Source of the DNA: Tsuneonella troitsensis | GTDB lineage: Bacteria; Pseudomonadota; Alphaproteobacteria; Sphingomonadales; Sphingomonadaceae | NCBI RefSeq assembly: GCF_001441535.1 | Contig: NZ_LMAU01000003.1 | Location: forward strand, 124,001-188,000 | Length of the DNA: 64,000 nt | Direction: 5' to 3' | Shown: piece after piece, positions 8,921 through 16,796 of the stretch | How positions within the stretch are numbered: position 1 is the stretch's first letter | Layout: every line of letters begins with the position of its first letter | Program-made: the position numbers and the translations under genes | Notes under the pieces: model-generated | What the model was told of the DNA's origin: nothing | Database searches by the model: none | What the model saw: only the letters and a program-made list of their open reading frames with translations

Positions 8921-8973
8921 ACCAATCTCGAAACGAGTGTGCGTTTACCCACTTGATGGGATAGGGCACGCTG

Positions 8974-9598
8974 CCCGCTAAGGGCGCAAAGCGAGTTTTA
9001 TCGATCGCCGGCAGAGGGGGCCAAAATTGGGTGCCGAGTCCCTAAAAAGGCATCGAACCAATACGTTACTGGCTTTCTGCGGGCCTTTTCCGGGCTTTTT
9101 CGGAAAGCCACATTCCCGAAGTGTCTGTTAAAAAAACAGAATTCCCCCAGAATTTGATGCCTCTTCTGTTCATCGCACCAAGGGTGTGGGGAGTACTGTG
9201 GGGACCGCTCAAAAGCGGCTTTGGAAAAGTAAGCGCAGACAATGACATAGGCAAATCTCGGAGCAGACACCCTCTCCGCCACGCACCCCCAGCACCAGTC
9301 TCTGGTAACAGGGTCTCCGCGCGAAGCCGCGGAACAGGCGAGCTTGCGCGGCCCAATCCGTCACCGCTGGCCAATGCCAGCCCTGTCTCCGCGGCTTTCA
9401 CGGACATCTTGCGCGCGCAGTCTCCGCGCGGATCGTAATCGGTTCGGTTTCCCTGCATTACAGGGAAAGAACAGGGAAAAATGCAAATTTGCGGCCCAAA
9501 TCAGGCTGATTCCAGGATTTTCGGCCGAAGTGCCTGCTCAAACTGCGCGCCTAATCAGCAGGTTACGAAGAGCAAAATGCCGTTTCCCTGATATTCGC
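8974..9598. other. Long intergenic stretch without a convincing gene
   Basis: Between arsR and the recombinase. Open frames exist on both strands but none has a recognisable domain, good RBS or plausible composition. Seen: a short hairpin-forming run near 9085-9110, a CTGTT/AACAG repeat around an A-run (about 9125-9139), repeated CTCCGCGCG words, and ACAGGG words at 9460 and 9471. It probably marks the junction between the metal-resistance genes and the recombinase module. Confidence 0.5.
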
Positions 9599-9673
9599 CA
9601 TAACAGGCTATTTATTCGGCCATAACAGGGACGTTTATCGCCCGAACAGGGTCTGTTCGGCGGCATAACAGGG
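9599..9673. repeat. Degenerate CATAACAGGG repeats at recombinase 3' end
   Basis: CATAACAGG occurs at 9599-9607, CATAACAGGG at 9621-9630 and 9664-9673, with a related CGAACAGGG at 9643-9651; each lies near a TTCGGC or TCGCC word. Isolated ACAGGG words also occur at 9460 and 9471. The last copy abuts the recombinase stop codon. They could be recombinase substrate or accessory sites; this is inferred from position only. Confidence 0.6.
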
Positions 9674-11254
9674 TTATCTGGCGGACCGCCATCCGAGGGT
9701 CTTGCGCTGCTCTGCCCAACCTGGCGGGATGCTCGTCTGCAACAACTGCTCGAGGTTCAGCGTTCGCGGCTGGCGTCCCTCGAGAATATCGCGCTGGATG
9801 TCGGGAGCGAGGAATGCGAGCCGGAGTACCTTGCGCTCATAAGGTGACCGCGGTGACGTCTCGATAGTGGGAAGTCCCGACCGATCTCGCGACAGCATCC
9901 GGTGGGCCCTGCGCAGCGCCTCGACCAGAGTGCGATCGGGCCGCGGTGAGGACCGGCTGCCGGCAATCACGAGACGGCGTCCGCCCCGAAGCGGCAAGAC
10001 CAGCGGCAGCAGCACCCGGCAGGCGCGGGTCGAAGCATGCGTGATGCGCTCTTGTCCTGCTAACCGGCTGGCGATCGATTCGGCGTCGAGGCCGTTGAGC
10101 TCGAGCTCGATTCCGCCGCCAGCAAGGCGCGCGGCACGAAGATGCTCAAACGGGTCCCCTCCCCGCGTCAGCCACCGCTGGATCGCATCGCCGATGATGC
10201 GCTCGATGTCGCCGGCCGGAAGGCGCCTGACTGTAATGCTGTCCGATGGCGCCGCCCCCTGCTGAAGCGATGCCGAGACGTAGTAGCGATAGACCCGTCC
10301 ACCGCGCCCTTGCGAGAACGTCGGGCTCATGGGTTCGCCGGCAGCATCGAACAGCTTGCCGGTGAGCGGCGCCCTTGTCACCCGCCGCTCGGTCGAGGCG
10401 CGATGACGCCGCGCCTGTCCATCAAGAGCAGTCTGCACAGCGTCGAACAGCTCGGGACTGACGACGGCATCGTGTCCGCCTTCGTGGATCTCGCCCTTGT
10501 GAACTATCTGCCCGAGGTAGATGCGGTTGCGCAGCAGGTGGAACAGGGCTCCGCGGCTGAACGGCTTGCCGCCGAGGGCCTTGCCGCTGAGCGTGACGTG
10601 GCGCTTGGACCGGATCTCTTCGGCCTCGAGTTCTCGCTGCAATGCATGGACGGATCCAAGCTCGAGGTATTGGCCATAGATCTGCCGCACCGTCTGCGCC
10701 TCGACCTCGTTCACCCGAAGCGTTCGCGAACCTGCCTCGGGAAGATCGTACCCCAGCGGCAGCACCCCGCCCATCCACATGCCCCTCTTCTTCGAGGCAG
10801 CGATCTTGTCACGGATCCGCTCGCCGGTGACCTCGCGTTCGAACTGCGCGAACGAGAGCAGGACGTTGAGCGTGAGCCGCCCCATCGAGGAGGTCGTGTT
10901 GAACGCCTGCGTCACCGAGACGAAGCTGACTTCGCGCTTGTCGAACAGCTCGACGATCCGCGCGAAGTCGGCGAGGCTGCGGGTCAGGCGATCGATCTTG
11001 TAGACCACCACGACGTCGATGAGCCCGGCCTCGACATCGGCGAGGAGCTTGCGAAGACCGGGCCGCTCCATGGTTCCGCCCGAGAACCCGCCGTCATCGT
11101 AGCGGGCCGGCAGCAGCTTCCAGCCTTCGTGCGCCTGGCTCCGGACATAGGCCTCGCCCGCTTCGCGCTGCGCATCGAGGCTGTTGAACGACTGCTCGAG
11201 CCCTTCGTCCGAGCTCTTGCGGGTGTAAATCGCGCAGCGGAGCGACTTGGTCAT
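9674..11254 (-). CDS. Large serine recombinase (resolvase/invertase domain plus recombinase domain)
   Basis: About 526 residues from ATG 11252-11254, overlapping the DUF2924 gene as ATGA. The N-terminal resolvase catalytic domain has the nucleophile Ser14 in YTRKSSDEG and the family segments YDDGGFSGGTMERPGLRKLL, VYKIDRLTRSLADF and LLSFAQFERE. A recombinase domain follows (about 170-280; KPFSRGALFHLLRNRIYLG). The central region that is a zinc ribbon in many large serine recombinases lacks the cysteines here. It probably mobilises or inverts a DNA segment. Family knowledge: this recombinase with DUF2924 and DUF3489 partners recurs in alphaproteobacterial islands and prophages. Confidence 0.93.
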   Translation of the reverse strand: MTKSLRCAIYTRKSSDEGLEQSFNSLDAQREAGEAYVRSQAHEGWKLLPARYDDGGFSGGTMERPGLRKLLADVEAGLIDVVVVYKIDRLTRSLADFARIVELFDKREVSFVSVTQAFNTTSSMGRLTLNVLLSFAQFEREVTGERIRDKIAASKKRGMWMGGVLPLGYDLPEAGSRTLRVNEVEAQTVRQIYGQYLELGSVHALQRELEAEEIRSKRHVTLSGKALGGKPFSRGALFHLLRNRIYLGQIVHKGEIHEGGHDAVVSPELFDAVQTALDGQARRHRASTERRVTRAPLTGKLFDAAGEPMSPTFSQGRGGRVYRYYVSASLQQGAAPSDSITVRRLPAGDIERIIGDAIQRWLTRGGDPFEHLRAARLAGGGIELELNGLDAESIASRLAGQERITHASTRACRVLLPLVLPLRGGRRLVIAGSRSSPRPDRTLVEALRRAHRMLSRDRSGLPTIETSPRSPYERKVLRLAFLAPDIQRDILEGRQPRTLNLEQLLQTSIPPGWAEQRKTLGWRSAR

Positions 11255-11664
11255 GCGGCGTCCCTCAGTCCGAAGAACCTCGGCCCGTTCCACTTCGACC
11301 CGGCAATCGCGGTGGCCGCGGCCGACAGGCTGGGGAAGTGGCGGTCGTTCCAGCGGAAGCCCTTCTCTTCAACAACGACCTCGACCTCGCGGCCCTTCCA
11401 CTTGCGGGTGAGCCGCGCGCCGATCCCGAGGTGCTTGCCTTCCGCAACAACGCTGCCGGTTCGCGCCAGTGCGCGCCGGGTGTCAGGATCCAGTCCGCCG
11501 TGCGCCTCGGCCTGCAGGCGCCATGCGAGCAGCTGGCGCATGATCGGCACCGAGCGAAGCGGTGGGGGTGCGCCGTAGCGCTCCCCCCACAGTGTGCGAA
11601 GCTGGTCGAGGTCCATCCGACCGACTTCGGCAACCAGACGATCGACAGTGACAGCGCCGCTCAT
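11251..11664 (-). CDS. DUF2924 domain protein
   Basis: 137 residues from ATG 11662-11664 (MSGAVTVDRLVAEVGRMDLD). Typical DUF2924 features: RTLWGERYGAPPP, RSVPIMRQLLAWRLQAEAHGG, a basic strand (LTRKWKGREVEVVV) and the C-terminal FPSLSAAATAIAG-KWNGPRFFGL. The C-terminal segment resembles RAMA/SAP-like DNA-modifying accessory domains, but the function is unknown. It overlaps by ATGA both the DUF3489 gene upstream and the recombinase downstream, so the three are co-translated and probably act together. Confidence 0.88.
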   Translation of the reverse strand: MSGAVTVDRLVAEVGRMDLDQLRTLWGERYGAPPPLRSVPIMRQLLAWRLQAEAHGGLDPDTRRALARTGSVVAEGKHLGIGARLTRKWKGREVEVVVEEKGFRWNDRHFPSLSAAATAIAGSKWNGPRFFGLRDAA

Positions 11665-11972
11665 GACGGTTTGCTCGCGCGGTAGCGGCGCGTGCCGTCG
11701 ATCTTCTCGCTGGTGATCGCAAGACCCCGCTTCCTGAGCGCGCCTGCCATTGCGCCGCGCACCGAGTGCTGCTGCCATGCGGTTGCGAGCATGATCTCGG
11801 CGATACTGGCGCCGCCGTCCCGAACGAGCATTGCCTGCAGCAGGTCGAGCTTGGATGGCTTGGGCTCGCGAGCGAAAAACGACTCTTCGGTGGTCGATGA
11901 GCCGGTTTGCGGCTGAGGCTCGCGCGCCATGCGGCGCTGCCGCTTCGGGGCGAGGTTGTCGGTATTGGTCAT
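11661..11972 (-). CDS. DUF3489 domain protein
   Basis: 103 residues from ATG 11970-11972 (MTNTDNLAPKRQRRMARE), with a Lys/Arg-rich, low-complexity N-terminus and a C-terminal winged-helix-like DUF3489 domain (KLDLLQAMLVRDGGASIAEI; TAWQQHSVRGAMAGALRKRG; YRASKPS). First gene of the three-gene recombinase operon; its stop overlaps the DUF2924 start. Probably a DNA-binding partner; no experimental role known to me. Confidence 0.88.
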   Translation of the reverse strand: MTNTDNLAPKRQRRMAREPQPQTGSSTTEESFFAREPKPSKLDLLQAMLVRDGGASIAEIMLATAWQQHSVRGAMAGALRKRGLAITSEKIDGTRRYRASKPS

Positions 11973-11990
11973 CTTCGTTCTCCGGTACGT

Positions 11991-12010
11991 GCGGCGAGAA
12001 AGCTCGCCGC
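11991..12010. promoter_or_regulatory. Perfect hairpin upstream of DUF3489
   Basis: GCGGCGAG (11991-11998) and CTCGCCGC (12003-12010) form an 8-bp perfect stem with an AAAG tetraloop, 18 bp upstream of the DUF3489 ATG in the divergent region facing the methyltransferase. A second palindrome, GCCCGC-GTC-GCGGGC, follows at 12022-12036. Could be operators or a leader hairpin. Confidence 0.5.
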
Positions 12011-12158
12011 TACCGGCACGAGCCCGCGTCGCGGGCGAGGACCAGCAATGCTCGGAGTTCAGGGACAGTCCAGTCGAAAGAGGCTGGGCAGTTCTTTGGG
12101 GATAAAATCCGCCGGCGCCCCTTGGGAATCGCGCCGATGTTCCGGTAATGTACTCGGC

Positions 12159-13463
12159 ATGGTGACTGAACCCCAGGAGGTAGCCGCCGCTACCCATCGC
12201 CCGCTCGCCGTCGTCTACAAGGCGACCGCCAGCCTGATCCCTGATCCGCGCAACGCGAGGACCCATCCCAAGCGGCAAATCGAGCAGATCGTCTCCTCGA
12301 TCGAGGCGTTCGGGTTCACCAACCCGATCCTCGCCGATCCCGAGGGACGGCTGATCGCCGGTCATGGACGGCTGCTGGCGGCAAAGCAGGCGGGGCTGGC
12401 CGAGGTGCCGGTGATCGAACTCGCAGGGCTTACCGAAGCGCAGAAGAAGGCGCTGCGCTTGGCCGACAACAAGATCGCGCTTAACGCCGGCTGGGACGTC
12501 GAGATCCTCAAGCTCGAGCTTGCAGACCTGTCATTGCCCGAGTTCGAGATCGATCTCGGCCTGACCGGGTTCAGTACCGGCGAGATCGACGTCGTGCTCA
12601 GCGAGACGGTCGATCCCGACGAGGAGGTTATTCCCGCGATGCTGGTCGAACCGCGCGCTCGCCCCGGCGACATCTGGCAGCTGGGCGAACACCGCATCGG
12701 CTGCGGCGACGGGCGCGATCTTGCTTTCCTCCAATCGGTCGTCGGCGAAGGCCAGAGGGTCGATGCCGCGTTCCTCGACCCGCCGTACAATGTGAAGATC
12801 AACGGTCACGCCAATGCCATAGGACGCCACCGCGAGTTCGCGATGGCCTCGGGTGAGATGACCACGGACGCCTTCCGCATATTCTTGCGTGAGACACTGT
12901 CGGCCTGCGAGCGGGTGTCGCGCGGGGGCGCGGTCCACTTCGTGTGCATGGACTGGCGCCATCTCGACGATGTCAGCGTGGTCGGAAGCGCGGTCTACAA
13001 CGCGCTCCTCAACATCTGCGTGTGGAACAAGAGCAACGCCGGCATGGGCTCGCTCTACCGCTCCAAGCACGAGATGGTGTTTGTCTACCGCGTGGGCGAC
13101 GCCAGCCACACCAACAACGTCGAGCTCGGGCGGCATGGCCGCAACCGCACCAACGTGTGGGACTACGCCTCGGTCAACTCGATGCGCGGCAGCCGGCGGG
13201 AAGATCTCGAGCTGCACCCGACTGTAAAGCCGGTCGCGATGGTTGCCGACGCAATCTGCGACGTGACCCGCCAGGGCGAACTGGTACTCGACATCTTCCT
13301 TGGCTCGGGCACCAGCCTGGTCGCAGCTGAGCGGGTGGGGCGCAAGTTCCGCGGGCTCGACATCGATCCAGCCTATGTCGATGTCGCGATCGAGCGCTGG
13401 GAGAAGATCACCGGCAGGACTGCCGTTCTCGTTTGCCGAGCGGACCAGGAGCAGGCGGCATGA
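12159..13463 (+). CDS. ParB-like nuclease domain / DNA (N6-adenine or N4-cytosine) methyltransferase fusion
   Basis: 434 residues from ATG 12159. Residues about 15-115 are a ParB/Srx-like domain (LIPDPRNARTHPKRQIEQI; FTNPILADPEGRLIAGHGRL). A beta-class DNA methyltransferase follows, with catalytic motif IV DPPYN at about residue 207 preceding the SAM motif (FLGSGTSLVAAERVG, about 381). Such ParB-MTase proteins are common in prophages and islands as solitary methyltransferases. No cognate restriction enzyme is visible. The stop overlaps the next gene (ATGA), and the gene diverges from the recombinase operon, which suggests one phage-like module. Confidence 0.93.
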   Translation: MVTEPQEVAAATHRPLAVVYKATASLIPDPRNARTHPKRQIEQIVSSIEAFGFTNPILADPEGRLIAGHGRLLAAKQAGLAEVPVIELAGLTEAQKKALRLADNKIALNAGWDVEILKLELADLSLPEFEIDLGLTGFSTGEIDVVLSETVDPDEEVIPAMLVEPRARPGDIWQLGEHRIGCGDGRDLAFLQSVVGEGQRVDAAFLDPPYNVKINGHANAIGRHREFAMASGEMTTDAFRIFLRETLSACERVSRGGAVHFVCMDWRHLDDVSVVGSAVYNALLNICVWNKSNAGMGSLYRSKHEMVFVYRVGDASHTNNVELGRHGRNRTNVWDYASVNSMRGSRREDLELHPTVKPVAMVADAICDVTRQGELVLDIFLGSGTSLVAAERVGRKFRGLDIDPAYVDVAIERWEKITGRTAVLVCRADQEQAA

Positions 13464-13981
13464 GCCGCGGCGGCGACACCCGGTTCCGTGCCGGGCAATC
13501 GGGCAATCCCGCAGGCCGACCGAAGAAGCGGCGGCCGCATGTCTCGGCGTTCGACATCATCTTCGACAAGACGCTGACCGTCACCCAGGGCGGGGTCGAG
13601 CGCGAGCTGACGGTCGACGAGGCGCTCCAGCTGCAAACATACCAAGCCGCACTCAAAGGCAGCAGGATGGCGATCCGCAAGGTGCTCAAGATGATAGAGA
13701 AGCGTGAAGCGGCACTCGCCAGTAAATCGCCGCCTCGAACGGGTCCAATAAAGGTTGAGCTTCATCACTGCTCGGACAATGCGAATGAGGCGCTTCGCAT
13801 TCTCCGCATCGCGACCGACGATCCCGGGTTCAAGGGCCGCATGAAGGTACAAACTTGGGCGACGCAAGCGGCGCTCAGCCGCCCGGGACGCAAGAAGATC
13901 TCTCCCAGGGACGTCGAGAACATTAAGTCCTTCACGTTCGATGCTGAAAAGCTCCGTTGGCCGCGCGGGAGGATCGCGTGA
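13460..13981 (+). CDS. DUF5681 domain protein (first of tandem pair)
   Basis: 173 residues from ATG 13460, overlapping the methyltransferase stop. The N-terminus has the diagnostic DUF5681 signature (TRFRAGQSGNPAGRPKKRRP), followed by a helical region (ALQLQTYQAALKGSRMAIRK). DUF5681 proteins commonly neighbour phage or GTA-type packaging and methyltransferase genes; a terminase-small-subunit-like DNA-binding role is a reasonable guess, not shown. Followed by a paralogue with GTGA overlap. Confidence 0.85.
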   Translation: MSRGGDTRFRAGQSGNPAGRPKKRRPHVSAFDIIFDKTLTVTQGGVERELTVDEALQLQTYQAALKGSRMAIRKVLKMIEKREAALASKSPPRTGPIKVELHHCSDNANEALRILRIATDDPGFKGRMKVQTWATQAALSRPGRKKISPRDVENIKSFTFDAEKLRWPRGRIA

Positions 13982-14532
13982 ATATGGAGGAAGATGCGGT
14001 GGGGTACGCCCGGCCTCCCAAGACCTCGCGCTTCCGAAAGGGCCAGTCAGGAAATCCGAAAGGTCGGCCCCGCAACCGCCGCCGAGAGATACCCTATGAC
14101 GGCCTATTGGGGCAGATGGTCACTGTACGCGAGGACGGTCGCGAACGGCGGGTCACCGCCGCCGAGGCGTTCCTGCTCCAGCTCACACAGAAGGGCCTCG
14201 CCGGCGACAGCACGGCTGCTCGCGCGTCGCTCGAGGCGATCGAGACGGCGCGCGCCAAAACGAGCAACGAGTATGTTGGGCCCACGAAAATCGTCTGGAA
14301 AGCGGTGGGCAGCGGAGCCGATGGGATCCTCGACACGCTCGACCTCGCCCGGCTGAAGTATCCGACGGACGAGGCAAGGGTCCGCTGGGAGATCAATCCC
14401 TGGGTCGTCGAGGCCGCGCTGGCGCGACTTGGGGGGAGGCAGCTGTCATTCGAAGAGCAGAGAGAGGTTTGGAAGAGTGCACGAACGCCGGAAAAGGTTC
14501 GCTGGCCGGACTGGTGGACCGTGCGGCACTAA
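13978..14532 (+). CDS. DUF5681 domain protein (second of tandem pair)
   Basis: 184 residues from the GTG at 13978, chosen because GGGAGGA lies at the correct distance and it overlaps the previous stop as GTGA; ATG 13984 is an alternative. Signature SRFRKGQSGNPKGRPRNRRR, then LLGQMVTVREDGRERRVTAA and LLQLTQKGLAGDSTAARASL. Clearly related to the preceding gene, indicating tandem duplication with divergence. Last gene before the IS6-family element. Confidence 0.85.
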   Translation: MNMEEDAVGYARPPKTSRFRKGQSGNPKGRPRNRRREIPYDGLLGQMVTVREDGRERRVTAAEAFLLQLTQKGLAGDSTAARASLEAIETARAKTSNEYVGPTKIVWKAVGSGADGILDTLDLARLKYPTDEARVRWEINPWVVEAALARLGGRQLSFEEQREVWKSARTPEKVRWPDWWTVRH

Positions 14533-14757
14533 TGGCAGATTTGCGCCCTAATTGCGGACATTCAAATGTCTATCTAGTTCACTTGAAGCCGGACATTCTG
14601 ACTGCGGCCCACAATCGGATGCGACATATGCTTGGCTCAGAGCGAATTGCGGTCTGCGCGCAGCTATGGCACCGACATACGGCGGAATTCGTATGTCATG
14701 GGGCCACCTCGAGGCATGGGCATCGACGTACGCAACGTCGACGCATTGCATGAATAG

Positions 14758-15575
14758 GGTCTTGTCAGCTTAACTCGCCAGGGTCGCAAAGCCCCCTACT
14801 CCGCCATAGAGATCAAGTAGCAGCGGTCGCAGCCGCCCACGTGCTATGCGCCTCGGCTCGGAAGAGGCGGAGGGTCGGCCGGCGGATCAGGTGGGGTTGG
14901 AGATTGAAGACATTGTAGACGGCGGCGTGGGTGGCGAGGAACTTCTGGGCTGACGCCCTGGACTTGAATTTCTGCTGCTTTCGTTCCCGCCGGCGGATCG
15001 GGAGATGGGAGTTTTCGGCCCGGTTGTTCTCACGCATCCCGCCGGGCTGGTGGCGGCTGGTCAGTCCCAGATCCCGGGCTGCGGCGCGGTACGAGGCGAG
15101 TTTGTCGGTGACGATCGTCTCGGGTCGGACACCCTGGTTTCTCAGCAGTTTCCGAAGCAGCCTAAGGGCTGCGCCCTTGTTGCGGCGTTCCTGAACCAGC
15201 ATGTCCAGCACCTCGCCTTCGTCGTCGACGGCTCGCCAGAGGAACATCCGCTTGCCGCCAATCTTCACCACCATCTCGTCGAGGTGCCATCGACCGGTGG
15301 GCCTTGGTCGTGACCGTCTGAGATTGTGCGCGAACAACTGGCCAAACTTGAGCGTCCAGCACCGGATGGTCTCATAACTGACCTCTACACCCCGTTGAGC
15401 GAGGAGTTCTTCGACGTCTCGAAGACTCAGCGTGAACCGGAAATAGAGCCAGACCGCATGCCGGATCACCTCCGGCGGAAACCGGTGCCGCTTGTAGGAA
15501 ATCGGTCTCAACGCAGCCTCCGCTCCACCCACCAAGCCCTTAGTGGAGACGGGTTAGCGTTTGCCTGACAGCACC
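14758..15575 (-). mobile_element. IS6-family insertion sequence, left copy
   Basis: About 818 bp bounded by imperfect inverted repeats: GGTCTTGTCAGCTTAA at the left end (14758-14773) and, read inward from the right end, GGTGCTGTCAGGCAAA. It contains a single transposase gene on the minus strand. The right end is almost the same as that of the element at 42850-43672. No 8-bp target duplication is seen between 14750-14757 and 15576-15583. Exact ends are estimated from comparing the two copies. Confidence 0.8.
14813..15511 (-). CDS. IS6-family DDE transposase (left copy)
   Basis: 232 residues if started at the TTG at 15511, which matches exactly the 699-nt length and N-terminus (RPISYKRHRFPPEVIRHAVW) of the second copy; TTG 15535 would add eight residues. 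IS6 features: a helix-turn-helix start, then the DDE catalytic residues in WHLDEMVV, VTDKLASY and ENNRAENSH, and the basic RRRERKQQKFKS segment. By hand alignment it is about 79 percent identical to the copy at 42904-43602, so the two are not recent duplicates. Confidence 0.92.
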   Translation of the reverse strand: MRPISYKRHRFPPEVIRHAVWLYFRFTLSLRDVEELLAQRGVEVSYETIRCWTLKFGQLFAHNLRRSRPRPTGRWHLDEMVVKIGGKRMFLWRAVDDEGEVLDMLVQERRNKGAALRLLRKLLRNQGVRPETIVTDKLASYRAAARDLGLTSRHQPGGMRENNRAENSHLPIRRRERKQQKFKSRASAQKFLATHAAVYNVFNLQPHLIRRPTLRLFRAEAHSTWAAATAAT

Positions 15576-15581
15576 GCGTTG

Positions 15582-16004
15582 TCAGTCCAACGGCGACTCG
15601 TCGCTACCGGCCGCGGGTAGGGCGGCGGCGGACGCCAGCGCCTCTTGCACGCGTTCGCGATGGGCGCCGAAGTCCTCGACCGCATCCTCGTATGCGTCAC
15701 GGGCGCCTGCATACGCCTCCACAAGCGTCGGCTTGGCGCCTTCCTGAAGAATCCGCAGATGGGCCGCGTCACAGGAATCCATCAGGACGTCCAGGCGCGC
15801 CCTGCGGTCGAGATAGCCCTCGACGAGAAGGCGCGTCCGGGGATCCATAGCACTCAAGGCCGGGATCGGGACGCCGGGCGCGAAGTCTGCATGGAGCAAC
15901 GTCCATCCAGCCTCGGCCTTGGCGGCCGCATCCCCGAGGCCATACCCGAATCGTTCGAGCAGCTGACGTCGTCCTCCCTCGTTGGCGCTACGGACGGTCT
16001 GCAT
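15582..16004 (-). CDS. Hypothetical protein at end of the CoA-ligase/hydratase operon
   Basis: 140 residues, helical and acidic (TLLHADFAPGVPIPALSAMD; RLLVEGYLDRRARLDVLMDS). I recognise no family. It lies 15 bp downstream of an enoyl-CoA hydratase in the same orientation and ends only 6 bp from the right boundary of the IS6 element, so its 3' end may have been altered by insertion. Membership of the catabolic operon is inferred from spacing. Confidence 0.6.
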   Translation of the reverse strand: MQTVRSANEGGRRQLLERFGYGLGDAAAKAEAGWTLLHADFAPGVPIPALSAMDPRTRLLVEGYLDRRARLDVLMDSCDAAHLRILQEGAKPTLVEAYAGARDAYEDAVEDFGAHRERVQEALASAAALPAAGSDESPLD

Positions 16005-16019
16005 CAGATAGTCTCCCTC

Positions 16020-16796
16020 TCAACGGTGGCGGAAGCGTGGGGGGCGGCGCTCCGCGAACGCGGTCATCGCCTCCGTCTGGTCTTCCAGGGCGAAGGTCGC
16101 GTGCAGCATGCGGCGTTCGAAGCGCAGGCCCTCGGACAGCGGCGTTTCGAACGCCCGGTCCACGCTTTCCTTGATCATCATCACGATCGGGCGCGAGCTC
16201 TCGGCGATCTCGGCGCCGGCGCTGAGCGCGGCGGCCACGGCCTGGCCGGCCGGGACAAGGCGCGCGACGATACCGATGCGCTCGGCCTCGTGAGCGTCGA
16301 TGATGCGGCCGGTCAAGCACAGTTCCATGGCCTTGCTCTTGCCGACCAGGCGCGCCAGGCGCTGGGTGCCGCCGCCGCCCGGCAGGGTGCCGACCCGCAC
16401 CTCCGGTTGACCGAAGCGGGCCGTCTCGTCGGCGACGATGAAGTCGCACATCATCGCCACCTCGCATCCGCCGCCCACCGCCGGGCCGGCCACCGCCGCG
16501 ATCACCGGCTTGCGGCACTTCAGAAGCGCCTCCCAGTCGCGGGTGACGAAGTCCTCCAGATAGGCCTGCGCGAACGTCTTGTTCGTCATCTCCTTGATGT
16601 CGGCGCCGGCGGAAAAGATCTGCGGGCCGCCAGTCAGCACGATGGCGCCGATGTCGACGTCGGCCTCCAGTTCCCCCAAGGCCTCCTCCAGCGCCCGCAT
16701 CAGGCTGGCGTTCAGGGCGTTGCGCGCCTGCGGCCGGTTAAGCCTCACCAGTCCGACCGCGCCGTGGCGTTCCAGCAGGATGGGACTGTCGGTCAT
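16020..16796 (-). CDS. Enoyl-CoA hydratase/isomerase family protein (PaaF-like)
   Basis: 258 residues, crotonase fold. Visible features: the CoA-binding/oxyanion segment FSAGADIKEM, PVIAAVAGPAVGGGCEVAMMCD and FGQPEVRVGTLPGGGGTQRLARLVGK, which carries the glutamates expected for a hydratase; the C-terminus (FAERRPPRFRHR) is typical. Likely hydrates an enoyl-CoA in beta-oxidation of an aromatic-derived acid. ATG overlaps the upstream paralogue stop (ATGA 16793-16796). Confidence 0.9.
   Translation of the reverse strand: MTDSPILLERHGAVGLVRLNRPQARNALNASLMRALEEALGELEADVDIGAIVLTGGPQIFSAGADIKEMTNKTFAQAYLEDFVTRDWEALLKCRKPVIAAVAGPAVGGGCEVAMMCDFIVADETARFGQPEVRVGTLPGGGGTQRLARLVGKSKAMELCLTGRIIDAHEAERIGIVARLVPAGQAVAAALSAGAEIAESSRPIVMMIKESVDRAFETPLSEGLRFERRMLHATFALEDQTEAMTAFAERRPPRFRHR

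Noticed and set aside
9066-9458. 130-codon minus-strand frame in the gap before the recombinase
   Set aside because: No domain, no RBS, odd composition; frames in both directions overlap equally.
10142-11578. 478-codon plus-strand frame antisense to the recombinase
   Set aside because: Composition is that of an antisense shadow; the opposite strand encodes clear resolvase motifs.
14469-14753. 94-codon plus-strand frame between DUF5681 and the left IS6 element
   Set aside because: Starts inside the DUF5681 gene, no recognisable motif; the 14533-14757 interval shows only short palindromic words such as ACGTACGCAACGTCGA-like runs.
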